A stretch of 64,000 nt of DNA, from assembly GCA_965238265.1 (NCBI GenBank), contig OZ250185.1:2976001-3040000 (forward strand), written 5' to 3'. Shown one piece after another: positions 33,033 through 40,710 of the stretch. The notes under the pieces were generated by a model, which made no database searches, was not told the DNA's origin, and saw only the letters and a list, made by a program, of their open reading frames with translations. Position numbers and translations under genes: made by a program. Source of the stretch: JAJDUF01 sp965238265 (GTDB lineage Bacteria; Chloroflexota; UBA11872; UBA12225; JAJDUF01). Position 1 is the stretch's first letter. Every line of letters begins with the position of its first letter.

Positions 33033-33777
33033 ATGCATACCGCCGGGCTACGTTTCCTCGTCCTGGTCGCCGCCGTCTTCCTCATCGGCAGTATCGCTCC
33101 GGTCCAGGCGCAGGGCGCCTTCTCGCATGGCACCGTCGTCGCGCTCCAAGGCACGCCGCATCTCTGGTTCGCCGACGAACGGGGCGTCCTGCATTGGGGC
33201 GGCGACACGCGCGCCTTGGCCGGCAAGCATATCGCTTGGAGCAACCGCGTCGAGGTGAGCCTCCGACCAACTCCGCACGCTGCCGGTTGGCGATCCCTGG
33301 CTATCCGCCGGCCTGCTGAAAGACGGCGATCCCATCTATCTGGTCAAGTGGGAGACCGACTGGGAGTTGCCGCAGCTGCTCCACATCCAGTCCATCGGCG
33401 ACGTGGAGCTATTCGGGATCAACGGCAGCAACTACGGCAACTTCGTGATCGACCGCCCGGCATGGGAGGCCCGCTATGGCATCTCGGCGGCCGGTCTGCA
33501 ACGCGGCGTTTTGGCCTCGGCTGTACCTGCTACCACACCAGCGCAACCGAGTACACCGTTCGGGGATGGAGAGTGGCGTGTCGGCATAGACATTGCGCCG
33601 GGCACGTATCTCACGACTGGGACCGATAGCTGCTACTGGCAAAGAAGCTCTGGGTTTAGTGGCACCTTCAACGATATCCTGGCCAACGATAATCCTCGGG
33701 GACAAGCGGTCGTTACCATTCTGCCGAGTGATGTTGGTTTCACCTCGAAGCGGTGCGGTACGTGGACTAAGCGATGA
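33033..33777 (+). pseudogene. Secreted hypothetical protein with a +1 frameshift
   Basis: The ATG at 33033 begins a signal peptide (LRFLVLVAAVFLIGSIAPVQAQG). The mature part reads TPHLWFADERGVLHWGGDTRALAG ... NRVEVSL and then fails. The +1 frame carries on at once with DQLRTLPVGDPWLSAGLLKD, GDPIYLVKWETDWELPQ and a C-terminal beta domain (GDGEWRVGIDIAPGTYLT ... DSCYWQRSSGFSG) up to the TGA at 33775. One extra C in CTCCGAC (33261-33266) explains it; removing it gives 247 residues. I recall proteins of this layout in Chloroflexi, without known function. It is followed by a small membrane protein gene. Confidence 0.8.
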
Positions 33778-33843
33778 TCCACAAGATAGGGATTGCGGAA
33801 GGTTCGGCTCCATCCAGGAGCGATTTCGCAGAAAGGAGCACAC

Positions 33844-34071
33844 ATGTCACAGCAGCCTAACCCAGTACCCCAGCCGAGCACCACAGTAGTCGCAGCCACA
33901 CCACAGGCCGTGAGGTATCGTCTGAAGTTCACTGGTAGCTTTGGGGACTATTTTCTCAAGTCCCTAGGGCTGCTCGTGTTGAGTATTGTCACGTTCGGAC
34001 TTGCCATCCCGTACTGGATGTACTGGCAGTGGAAGTACTTCTTCGATCACATGGAGATGGAGCAGTACTAG
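33844..34071 (+). CDS. Small single-TM protein, DUF898/YjgN-like fragment
   Basis: 75 residues from the ATG at 33844, with GAAAGGAGCACAC before it. A Pro/Thr/Gln-rich, disordered first third is followed by YRLKFTGSFGDYFLKSLGLL and a TM helix ending in PYWMYWQWKYFFDHME. The F-x-G-x-x-x-(E/D)-(L/Y)-F and WW-xx-(K/R)-x-x-x-x-x-x pattern is that of one repeat unit of DUF898/YjgN proteins, which normally have several. It probably sits in the cytoplasmic membrane; its function is unknown. Confidence 0.65.
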   Translation: MSQQPNPVPQPSTTVVAATPQAVRYRLKFTGSFGDYFLKSLGLLVLSIVTFGLAIPYWMYWQWKYFFDHMEMEQY

Positions 34072-34599
34072 CTGCCCGGGAGGTGGTCGTCAGTCGGGAT
34101 CAACAGGCCACCTAAGCCGAGTCACCCTCGACGGCGGAGGGACCGCACTGCGCCGCGCGCCGCCCGTTCCCATTTGTCAGGAGCGGGATTACCAGGATGG
34201 AAGGATGGGCAGGATAGGTGGTCCGCAATCCGGGCCATCCGCTCACCTTGCAAATCCTGATGCTGACAAAAAGGGGGGCGGCGCCCCGATAGCCCTCCCG
34301 TTTCGCCGGGGGCCATAGATTACGGCTTGCGCCGCAATGACGGGCGGCGGCCCTCCCCCCGGCCCACTCCCCTGTGAGTGCCCACTCCGCAGGGAGACAG
34401 GCGTCACCTCGTACCCCTCTGTCCATCCTGTGTATCCATGTGAATACCCGGCGGCCTGCTCCGAGCGATGCAGTGGTCTGGTCACTCTCCACTCTGCACT
34501 CGCCACTCAAGACGTTGCGCCGCGACCCCATATTCAGGTGTAATGCCTGCCAACAGCGAGCAGCTTGTTGCGACAACAGCGAAGGGAGCGGCAAACACG
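34072..34599. repeat. 528-base gene-free stretch of degenerate repeats
   Basis: It contains the pattern GGATTACCAGGATGGAAGGA and, inverted, CAAATCCTGATGCTGACAAA; GTCCATCCTGTGTATCCATG; and heptad-like CACTCTCCACTCTGCACTCGCCACTC near 34484-34508. All are typical of degenerate, non-coding repeats. A palindrome-like TACGGCTTGCGCCGCAATGACGGG lies at 34320-34344. I see no gene and no RNA fold I can name. Confidence 0.45.
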
Positions 34600-35361
34600 A
34601 TGCGTAAGAATCCAGGGCTTGCCAAGCTACGCGCAGGAGGAGTATCGGCCGGGCCGGGCGTCAGCTTCGGCTCACCCGACATCGCCGAGCAGGCGGCCAG
34701 TGTCGGCTTCGAGTGGGTATGGCTCGACTGGCAGCACGGTCAGTGGACGGAGAGCGCTCTGAACAATGCGCTGGCCCGCTTTCTCGCCTTCGAGACGGCC
34801 CCCATTGTGCGCGTGAAGGGCCACGAGTTGGGCACCATCAACCGAGTGCTAGATATGGGCGCAATGGGCGTGATCGTGCCGATGGTGCAGAATGCCGAGC
34901 AGGCGCGCTACGTCGCCCAAGCCGCCTACTACCCCCCGCTCGGTATGCGCTCGGTGGGCGGGATGCGTCTCGGCCTCTACGCTGACGGTACCCCGGCTGA
35001 GTACCAACGGCAGGCCAACGACGAGATCATGCTCGTGGTGATGGTGGAGACCGAGGAGGCTATCGGCAACATCACCGAGATCATGAGCGTGCCAGGCGTA
35101 GATGTCGCCCTGATTGGCCCCGCCGATCTGATGATTGACGTGAAAGCGAACGGCCACGATGCAGCACGCCATGAAGAGCTGGTCTTGCAGGTCGCCGCAG
35201 CCGCGCAGGAGACCGGCACAGCAGCCGGTTATGTCTGCCAGAGCCACGAGGAAGCGAATACGCGCGTCGGGCAAGGTTTCCGCTTCGTGGCCCACGGCTC
35301 GGATAGAGCAGCCGTCCAGGCCGCCTTCCGGGCGGCGTTGGCCGACAGCCGGAGTTGGTAG
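34600..35361 (+). CDS. HpcH/HpaI-family class II aldolase
   Basis: 253 residues from the ATG at 34600 with GAAGGGAGC upstream. Family marks: VSFGSPDIAEQAASVGFEWV, WLDWQHGQW (the D-x-x-H-G/S region), PIVRVKG (the Arg that binds the keto-acid carboxylate), MGAMGVIVPMVQNAEQA, MVVMVETEEAIGNI (metal-binding Glu) and PGVDVALIGPADL (metal-binding Asp). These Mg/Mn aldolases reversibly cleave 4-hydroxy-2-keto acids to pyruvate and an aldehyde. Together with the dehydratases near 36 and 37 kb, it could act on keto-deoxy sugar acids; this is inference. Confidence 0.88.
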   Translation: MRKNPGLAKLRAGGVSAGPGVSFGSPDIAEQAASVGFEWVWLDWQHGQWTESALNNALARFLAFETAPIVRVKGHELGTINRVLDMGAMGVIVPMVQNAEQARYVAQAAYYPPLGMRSVGGMRLGLYADGTPAEYQRQANDEIMLVVMVETEEAIGNITEIMSVPGVDVALIGPADLMIDVKANGHDAARHEELVLQVAAAAQETGTAAGYVCQSHEEANTRVGQGFRFVAHGSDRAAVQAAFRAALADSRSW

Positions 35362-35405
35362 CCGGTGGTCAGTGGCTTGTGGCTAGGCGCTGCTGCCACT
35401 TCCCC

Positions 35406-35512
35406 GTCATTCCCGTGCCACTTCCGGGTCATTCCCGCTTGCGCGGGAATCGAGAGCAGGTGCGCCGTCTGCGGCTCCAGGCACCTGTCCGGCTTCCGCC
35501 GGAATGACGGGA
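35406..35512. repeat. Cluster of family A palindromes
   Basis: A truncated copy (GTCATTCCCGTGCCACTTCC) is followed by a full one (GGGTCATTCCCGCTTGCGCG then GGAATC, to 35452), and by the variant TGTCCGGCTTCCGCCGGAAT at 35485-35507. Three units within 110 bases suggest repeated insertion or slippage at this site. Confidence 0.65.
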
Positions 35513-35523
35513 AGCCGCTGATG

Positions 35524-35558
35524 GCTGACGGCTGATAGCTGATAGCTGATAGCTGATA
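35524..35558. repeat. GCTGATA heptad array directly upstream of a ribosome binding site
   Basis: Five heptads, GCTGACG followed by four GCTGATA, run straight into AAGGAG (35557-35562) and the ATG at 35570. Similar arrays occur before 54925 and 57143. The array could set local mRNA structure or be a slippage product. Confidence 0.75.
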
Positions 35559-35569
35559 AGGAGACAACC

Positions 35570-35785
35570 ATGCCGGGTGAGACCTGGTATTTCGGCCTAA
35601 CCCGAGAAGGGGGCTACTACCACATCGTGGCCGCGAGCACGAGCCAAGCCAAAGTGCTGCGCGCGCTGAACTCCTTCTCCGGCCCGACGGCGGTGGCTAC
35701 GCACGATGAGTTAGGCGCGGTCGGCATCAGCGAGCGCGAGGTCGCCCAGTGGCTTCCCCCGGCAGAGGACGACGGCGACCGCTAA
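35570..35785 (+). CDS. Small hypothetical protein
   Basis: 71 residues, start fixed by a perfect AAGGAG at seven bases. MPGETWYFGLTREGGYYHIVAAS and SQAKVLRALNSFSG look like a compact alpha/beta fold, with a charged tail (EREVAQWLPPAEDDGDR). No family recognised. It stands between the aldolase and a converging UxuA-like gene. Confidence 0.6.
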   Translation: MPGETWYFGLTREGGYYHIVAASTSQAKVLRALNSFSGPTAVATHDELGAVGISEREVAQWLPPAEDDGDR

Positions 35786-35844
35786 GGAGCCGGCCGCATT
35801 GCGGTCCTGCCGCGTCGCGCTCGCCCGTGCCCCACCGACCGCCG

Positions 35845-36843
35845 CTAATCGTTGGCGTTGACCGCTTGGATCAGCGCACGGGTATACCCCAGGCAGAACG
35901 AATGCTGGCGCTCGCCGTCGGGGTCTACCGTTGACTGCGGCACGTGATCGGGGCAGAGCATCCCCTCGTAGCCTACTGCCTTGTACACCTGCAAGGCCTG
36001 GTACATGTCCACGTCGCCATTGTCCGGGTAGACTTCCTCGAAGTTCAGGAAACCGCCCCGAATGTTGCGGAAATGCACCATGAAGATCTTCTGCTCAGAG
36101 CCGAAATGGCGAATCGCTTCCAGGACCTCGGTCGCCGGGTCCCGGCACATCTCGGCCACGGTGCCCTGGCAGAAGTTCAGCCCGTGGTACGTGCTCGGCG
36201 CGATCTTCAGGAAGCGCTTGAGGCCGTCAATACTCCCCAAGACACGATGCACGCCGCGCAACCCCGTGTCGTGCGGCACGGCCGGGTCGTGCGGGTGACA
36301 GGCCATCCGCACGCCATACTCCTCGGCCACGGGGATGACCCGCTCCAGGAAGTAGGTCATACACTCCCACATCCGCTCGGCCGGCATGGCGCCGGCTTCG
36401 GTGAGGGAGTGATCGGTCCATTCGGCGATGTCGAAATGGCTGTAGGTGACGCCACCACGGCCGGGCGTCCGGCGGGTGCGCGGGACGCCGAGGAGACTGA
36501 GATTGTATTTCAGGGCCGGAATGCCGGCCTCGCCCGCAGCCCGAATATTCTGCTTGATGACCTCGATTTCGGCATCGCGGCTCGGTAACCCGCGCATGAT
36601 GCCCGGAAAGCGTTGCTGGGTCACGTAAGCGGACTGCATGTTCAGCGCGAGCACGTCGAACGCGATACCGAACGAGGCCAGGTAGGCTTTCGTCCGCTTG
36701 AGCGCCGCCACGTCCCACGTGCCGTCCTCCTGCTCGATGCCCCTGATGGTCGGCGTCGCCACCGCGACGTGCTCCACACCCAACTGCGCCGCCCACGTCA
36801 GCTTCCGCTCCGAGAGGTCTCCCAGCTGCTCGCCAATGTACAT
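35845..36843 (-). CDS. Mannonate dehydratase-like (UxuA family)
   Basis: 332 residues with GGGAGGAGCACG before the ATG. TIM-barrel enzyme with UxuA marks: MACHPHDPAVPHD, GLNFCQGTVAEM and FMVHFRNIRGG (Cys, His and Asp metal ligands of the family), and VDMYQALQVYKAVGYEGMLCPDH. UxuA removes water from D-mannonate to give 2-keto-3-deoxygluconate. The length is shorter than E. coli UxuA (394) but usual for the bacterial short form. A second, diverged copy starts at 37348; they differ in the substrate-facing loops. Confidence 0.82.
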   Translation of the reverse strand: MYIGEQLGDLSERKLTWAAQLGVEHVAVATPTIRGIEQEDGTWDVAALKRTKAYLASFGIAFDVLALNMQSAYVTQQRFPGIMRGLPSRDAEIEVIKQNIRAAGEAGIPALKYNLSLLGVPRTRRTPGRGGVTYSHFDIAEWTDHSLTEAGAMPAERMWECMTYFLERVIPVAEEYGVRMACHPHDPAVPHDTGLRGVHRVLGSIDGLKRFLKIAPSTYHGLNFCQGTVAEMCRDPATEVLEAIRHFGSEQKIFMVHFRNIRGGFLNFEEVYPDNGDVDMYQALQVYKAVGYEGMLCPDHVPQSTVDPDGERQHSFCLGYTRALIQAVNAND

Positions 36844-36891
36844 CGTGCTCCTCCCACGCGATCAGCACCAATGGTACCAAGATGGAGGACG

Positions 36892-37131
36892 CTAGTGACG
36901 TTGCGCCACCGCCGCCTTCGGCGCGAGCTGCTCGATAGGCACGCTATCGGCCAGCACCGCATCACCAATCCGTTCGCGGGCATCAAGAACCTCCAGCCCG
37001 ATAATCCGACCCTGAGCATTGAGATCGGCGACGACCCCCGTCTCCTCGATCTCTACCGTCTGCCCTCTCCACTCCACTTCACGGAGCCAGAGATAGAGCG
37101 CGTCGGCCTCTGCATCATGGGTGATTCGCAT
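36892..37131 (-). CDS. DUF2283 protein
   Basis: 79 residues from the ATG at 37131, with CAGGAG upstream. MRITHDAEADALYLWLREVEW and TGVVADLNAQGRIIGLEVLDARERIG are the two signature strands of the DUF2283 family (Y-D-x-x-(A/G)-D-x-(L/A)-Y-(I/L); D-x-x-G-x-(I/V)-(I/V)-G-(I/L)-(E/D)-(I/V)-L). Function unknown; members often sit in toxin-antitoxin-like pairs with DUF4258 proteins, but no partner is seen here. It lies between the two UxuA-like genes. Confidence 0.85.
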   Translation of the reverse strand: MRITHDAEADALYLWLREVEWRGQTVEIEETGVVADLNAQGRIIGLEVLDARERIGDAVLADSVPIEQLAPKAAVAQRH

Positions 37132-37205
37132 AGACCTGCTCCTGGCACTCACTCCAGCCCCTCAGGTGAGAGATGGTATCACCCCACACTCCACCCCACA
37201 CTCGA

Positions 37206-37262
37206 CGCCGCACTCCCCCTCTCTATCACCTGGCGATGGAGAGGAGGCCGAGGGTGAGGCCC
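37206..37262. repeat. Palindrome family B copy
   Basis: CACTCCCCCTCTCTATCACC then TGGCGATGGAGAGGAGGCCG; the CTCTCTATC/GATGGAGAG arms form the hairpin. Just before it, CACTCCACCCCACACTCGACGCCGCACTC is a heptad-like array. Confidence 0.5.
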
Positions 37263-37347
37263 TGACCACTGACCACCCAGGAATGCTAGACTGGTGCGCG
37301 TCTCGGCAGCGGACACGCGCCACGCCGAGCATTGAGGAGGCACCGTC

Positions 37348-38397
37348 ATGGCCATGAAGATCGGCCTGGGGCTGAATCCCCAGATTCTCACCACCGACAA
37401 CTTCCGCTTTGCCCGGCAGTTGGGCGTTACCCACATCGTCGCGCACTTGTCCAACTGGTCGCCGGTAGCCCAGCGGCCGACCGGCCCCGACGGTCAACCG
37501 GCCCTCTGGAGCTATGAAGAGCTACGCGACCTCCGTGCCGCGATCAACGCCGAGGGCTTGGAACTATGCGCCATCGAGAACTTCGAGCCAGGCCACTGGT
37601 CCGATGTGCTGCTTGACGGTCCCCGCCGCGATAGGCAGATCGAGGGGCTGAAGACCATCATCCGCAACATGGGCCGCGCCGGCATCCCCGTCATGGGCTA
37701 CAACTTCAGCCTCGCGGGCGTCTGGGGACGCACGCAAGGGGGCTTTGCGCGCGGCGGCGCCGAGTCGACGGGATATATCGCAGCCGAGGCCCCGCCCCAA
37801 GACCCCATTCCCCACGGCACGGTCTGGAACACCGTCTACGACCCCGCCGCCCCATCGGGCGACATCGGCACCGTCACCGCCGACCAGCTGTGGAGCCGGC
37901 TGGAGTATTTCCTGACGGCGCTGGTCCCCGTGGCGGAAGAGGCCGGCGTGCGGCTGGCGGCCCATCCCGACGACCCACCACTACCCACGCTCCGTCAGAC
38001 GGCCCGCCTGGTCTACAAGCCCGAGCTGTACCAGCGCCTCCTCGACATCGCACCTAGCCACTGCAACGCCCTGGAGTTCTGCCAAGGCACGATCTCGGAG
38101 ATGGATGGCGAGATGGACGTGTACGAGGCGATTGATCGCTACGCCGGCCAACAGAAGATCGCCTACGTCCACTTCCGCAACGTGCGCGGAAAGGTGCCCA
38201 ACTACCGCGAGGTGTTCATTGACGAGGGCGACGTGGACATGATCCGCGCGCTCCGGCTCTACCACCGGCACAACTACGATGGCGTGCTCGTCCCCGACCA
38301 CACGCCGCGCGTCTCCTGCGATGCCCCCTGGCACGCGGGCATGGCCTATGCGTTGGGCTACATGCGCGCCGCTGTCACCATGATCGAGCGAGAGTAG
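37348..38397 (+). CDS. Mannonate dehydratase-like (UxuA family), second paralogue
   Basis: 349 residues from ATG (37348), GAGGCACCGTC upstream. Shared marks with the 35845-36843 gene: RLAAHPDDPPLP, NALEFCQGTISEM, YVHFRNVRGKVPNYREVFID and VDMIRALRLYHRHNYDGVLVPDH. The N-terminal half differs strongly (LGVTHIVAHLSNW; a longer loop around WGRTQGGFARGGAESTGYIA), suggesting another substrate. It is oriented away from the first copy, with DUF2283 between. Confidence 0.82.
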   Translation: MAMKIGLGLNPQILTTDNFRFARQLGVTHIVAHLSNWSPVAQRPTGPDGQPALWSYEELRDLRAAINAEGLELCAIENFEPGHWSDVLLDGPRRDRQIEGLKTIIRNMGRAGIPVMGYNFSLAGVWGRTQGGFARGGAESTGYIAAEAPPQDPIPHGTVWNTVYDPAAPSGDIGTVTADQLWSRLEYFLTALVPVAEEAGVRLAAHPDDPPLPTLRQTARLVYKPELYQRLLDIAPSHCNALEFCQGTISEMDGEMDVYEAIDRYAGQQKIAYVHFRNVRGKVPNYREVFIDEGDVDMIRALRLYHRHNYDGVLVPDHTPRVSCDAPWHAGMAYALGYMRAAVTMIERE

Positions 38398-38415
38398 CCG
38401 CGCCGGCCCGTGTCT

Positions 38416-40590
38416 TTAATGCATCGCGGGAAGGAGCTTGAGCGAGACGACGCGTGATTCCGATAACGGGACCGTTGTCCGGGCGCTGCCCATACCGTCC
38501 ACGCGGAGAGACACGTGCTGTGAATGACTCGGAGCGTCACCAGCAACCAGGATAGCGCTGCGACCGGCGGGAAGACCGTTGAAACGCAGTTCGACTTCGG
38601 TCGCCGAGCCGCCCGGCACGAGCCGGAGTCTCGCCACCAGAGCAGGCTGGTCTTCGGCACCAAGTCTCGCGCCATCGGCCGGCTCGTTCCAGACCAGTAG
38701 AGTTACAGCAACTTCCCCATTGTCCGGTCGCGCCATTATGTGCTCTCGGTCGGCTATGCGGCTGCCCAACGGGATACGTTCGTATCTGAAGCCGCCGCTT
38801 GAATTCCAGATAACGGCGCCGTTGGCATAGTAACCGGCCTCATGGAGTCGTGGCTGTATGGCGTTCTGATTCCACACATTCCCGTTGTAGGGCACACTGC
38901 TCGCCTCGCTCGCAGCGAGGTCGTTAAAGGCCACCACGAACCACCAACCAGGCCGCGACGTGCCGCGTGCCGAAGCGACGATACAGGCCCCAGAGGTGCA
39001 GAGCAGCTTGGCCGAGATTGGCCCACTCCAGGCCCCCGGTTCGGACGGTGGCGCGAGCGTGATAGTATCGAGGGCGTGGCCGGTCGCCGCGTCCAGGATC
39101 GTGAGCCGAGGGGGGAGCGCAGGGAGCGCGCCGGCGGGATCGTACGAGCGGACAAACAGGTAGCCGCCCACCAGGAAGGGAGCAAATGACTGGTGCCGTC
39201 CCGACTGTTGCCAACGCCACACCTCACGGCCATCAGCAATGTCAAGCGCAATCACGGCGCCGGCGTCGGGCCCAGGCGGCAAAGACCAAGTGCCATTGTC
39301 GCCGATGTAGACGAGGCCCTGAGCCTCACTCACGGCCGGACCTTGATGTACAAGGCCATAGCGGGCTGCGCCGGGTCGTGTGCGTAGGACCGGCCGTGAC
39401 CAGACTACGCCACAGTCCGATGCAATGCGTGAGACGATGCCATCGTTGCCGGCAACGATCACGGAGTATCGGTCCGGGTCATCTGCACTGGACGGCACAG
39501 CGACGGGGGTACCATACCCATGTCGTCCATGCCCCACAGGGGCTGTACAAACAACGGATTCATCTGCAGCAGGATCAAGCCGTGCTGTGAGCACATCCTC
39601 GGATTCTGCACTGCGGAATGATGTCCACCATGTGCCGTCCGGCGCCTGGCTCGGGATCACAAAGTCGGGGGCAGCTAGGGGAAATGGTCCCACCAGCGAA
39701 CAGTCGTCACTATCAATGCGGAACAGGCCGCTTTCGGTGCGGTACCATGCGACCTGTGAAGAGCGCAGATCCCAGCCGGAAAAGCCCTCTACATTCGCCG
39801 AGCCAGGGATGTCCACGCTACAGACGTGGTGCAACGCCGGTAACTCACTTACTGTAATTGTCGTAGTCTGATCGGCAGCATGGGCAGAGAGCAGCCGCTG
39901 GCCATCAGCGCCAGCGAGCGGCGCACTGTTGCTTGCGCCAGCCCTAGGGAAGGTATATGACCGAGCATTCGCACCATCGCGCAGCCGCCATGAGACCAGC
40001 GGCGCGGGCGCCGATGCTTCGGCCGCGTAGACGATACCGTTATGGACGATGAGGCTTTCAGGCTGGCCGTCGCTCGCTACGGCGTAGAGTAGTTGTAGCC
40101 AACCGCGCTCTGAACGCACCGGCGCCTCAGGCCATGCCAGATCTACCTGCCGCGGCCTGATCAGCGGTTGCCCCGGTACAGCCGGAGGAAGGATGTCGTC
40201 GTTCACCGGCTCCCAAGCGAACCACTCTGTGTTCAAGCGGCGTTGCAGTCCAAATGGCCCCAGCGACCAGGTATGGTGACCATCGGTGAAAGCAGCGATA
40301 TTCGTGTCCTTCTGCCACACCAGCAGTCCCCTTGTGGTGTGCTGCACCGTGTCACCGGTTTCCGGATTGTGATGCTCCTGCTCAACGCAGGCCCCGATGA
40401 TGTCGGGGATGAGACCGTGGAGCGTCTTGAAGCCAAAGCGAAACTCACACGCCGAAGCAGACGGCACGGAGGACGCCTGGATGGTGGGAGGCGAAACGAG
40501 CGCAATGACCAGCAGAGCTACGATGAATACAGCGGGAAGCAACCGGCTCAAGCCAGTGTGTCCCAACAGCACATCCTTGCGTCCGTACAT
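38416..40590 (-). CDS. Secreted beta-propeller protein with a Chloroflexi-type N-terminal domain
   Basis: 724 residues. A signal peptide (LLPAVFIVALLVIALVSPPTIQAS) is followed by FGFKTLHGLIPDIIGACVEQ ... TTRGLLVWQKDTNIAAFTDGHHTWSLGP, a domain I associate with many Chloroflexi extracellular proteins (function unknown). Then come PQQ-like propeller blades: GLVYIGDNGTWSLP and AVIALDIADGREVWRWQQSG with the W of each blade. The C-terminal ~80 residues are a beta-sandwich. Likely outside the cell; a quinone cofactor cannot be assumed. No neighbour is clearly linked. Confidence 0.8.
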   Translation of the reverse strand: MYGRKDVLLGHTGLSRLLPAVFIVALLVIALVSPPTIQASSVPSASACEFRFGFKTLHGLIPDIIGACVEQEHHNPETGDTVQHTTRGLLVWQKDTNIAAFTDGHHTWSLGPFGLQRRLNTEWFAWEPVNDDILPPAVPGQPLIRPRQVDLAWPEAPVRSERGWLQLLYAVASDGQPESLIVHNGIVYAAEASAPAPLVSWRLRDGANARSYTFPRAGASNSAPLAGADGQRLLSAHAADQTTTITVSELPALHHVCSVDIPGSANVEGFSGWDLRSSQVAWYRTESGLFRIDSDDCSLVGPFPLAAPDFVIPSQAPDGTWWTSFRSAESEDVLTARLDPAADESVVCTAPVGHGRHGYGTPVAVPSSADDPDRYSVIVAGNDGIVSRIASDCGVVWSRPVLRTRPGAARYGLVHQGPAVSEAQGLVYIGDNGTWSLPPGPDAGAVIALDIADGREVWRWQQSGRHQSFAPFLVGGYLFVRSYDPAGALPALPPRLTILDAATGHALDTITLAPPSEPGAWSGPISAKLLCTSGACIVASARGTSRPGWWFVVAFNDLAASEASSVPYNGNVWNQNAIQPRLHEAGYYANGAVIWNSSGGFRYERIPLGSRIADREHIMARPDNGEVAVTLLVWNEPADGARLGAEDQPALVARLRLVPGGSATEVELRFNGLPAGRSAILVAGDAPSHSQHVSLRVDGMGSARTTVPLSESRVVSLKLLPAMH

Positions 40591-40710
40591 GAGAGTCTCC
40601 AGCCACGCTCTGTAGCAGTATATAATCAGGCATTCCTCAAGAAGGCTGACCTACGCCCATACGGTGATCACCAAGGCGCTGAAAAAGCAGCCAGTATGGA
40701 GAGAGGTACG

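Noticed and set aside
34072..34599. CRISPR-like repetition in the 528-base gap
   Set aside because: The repeats are short, degenerate and irregularly spaced, with no constant-length spacers and no cas genes nearby.
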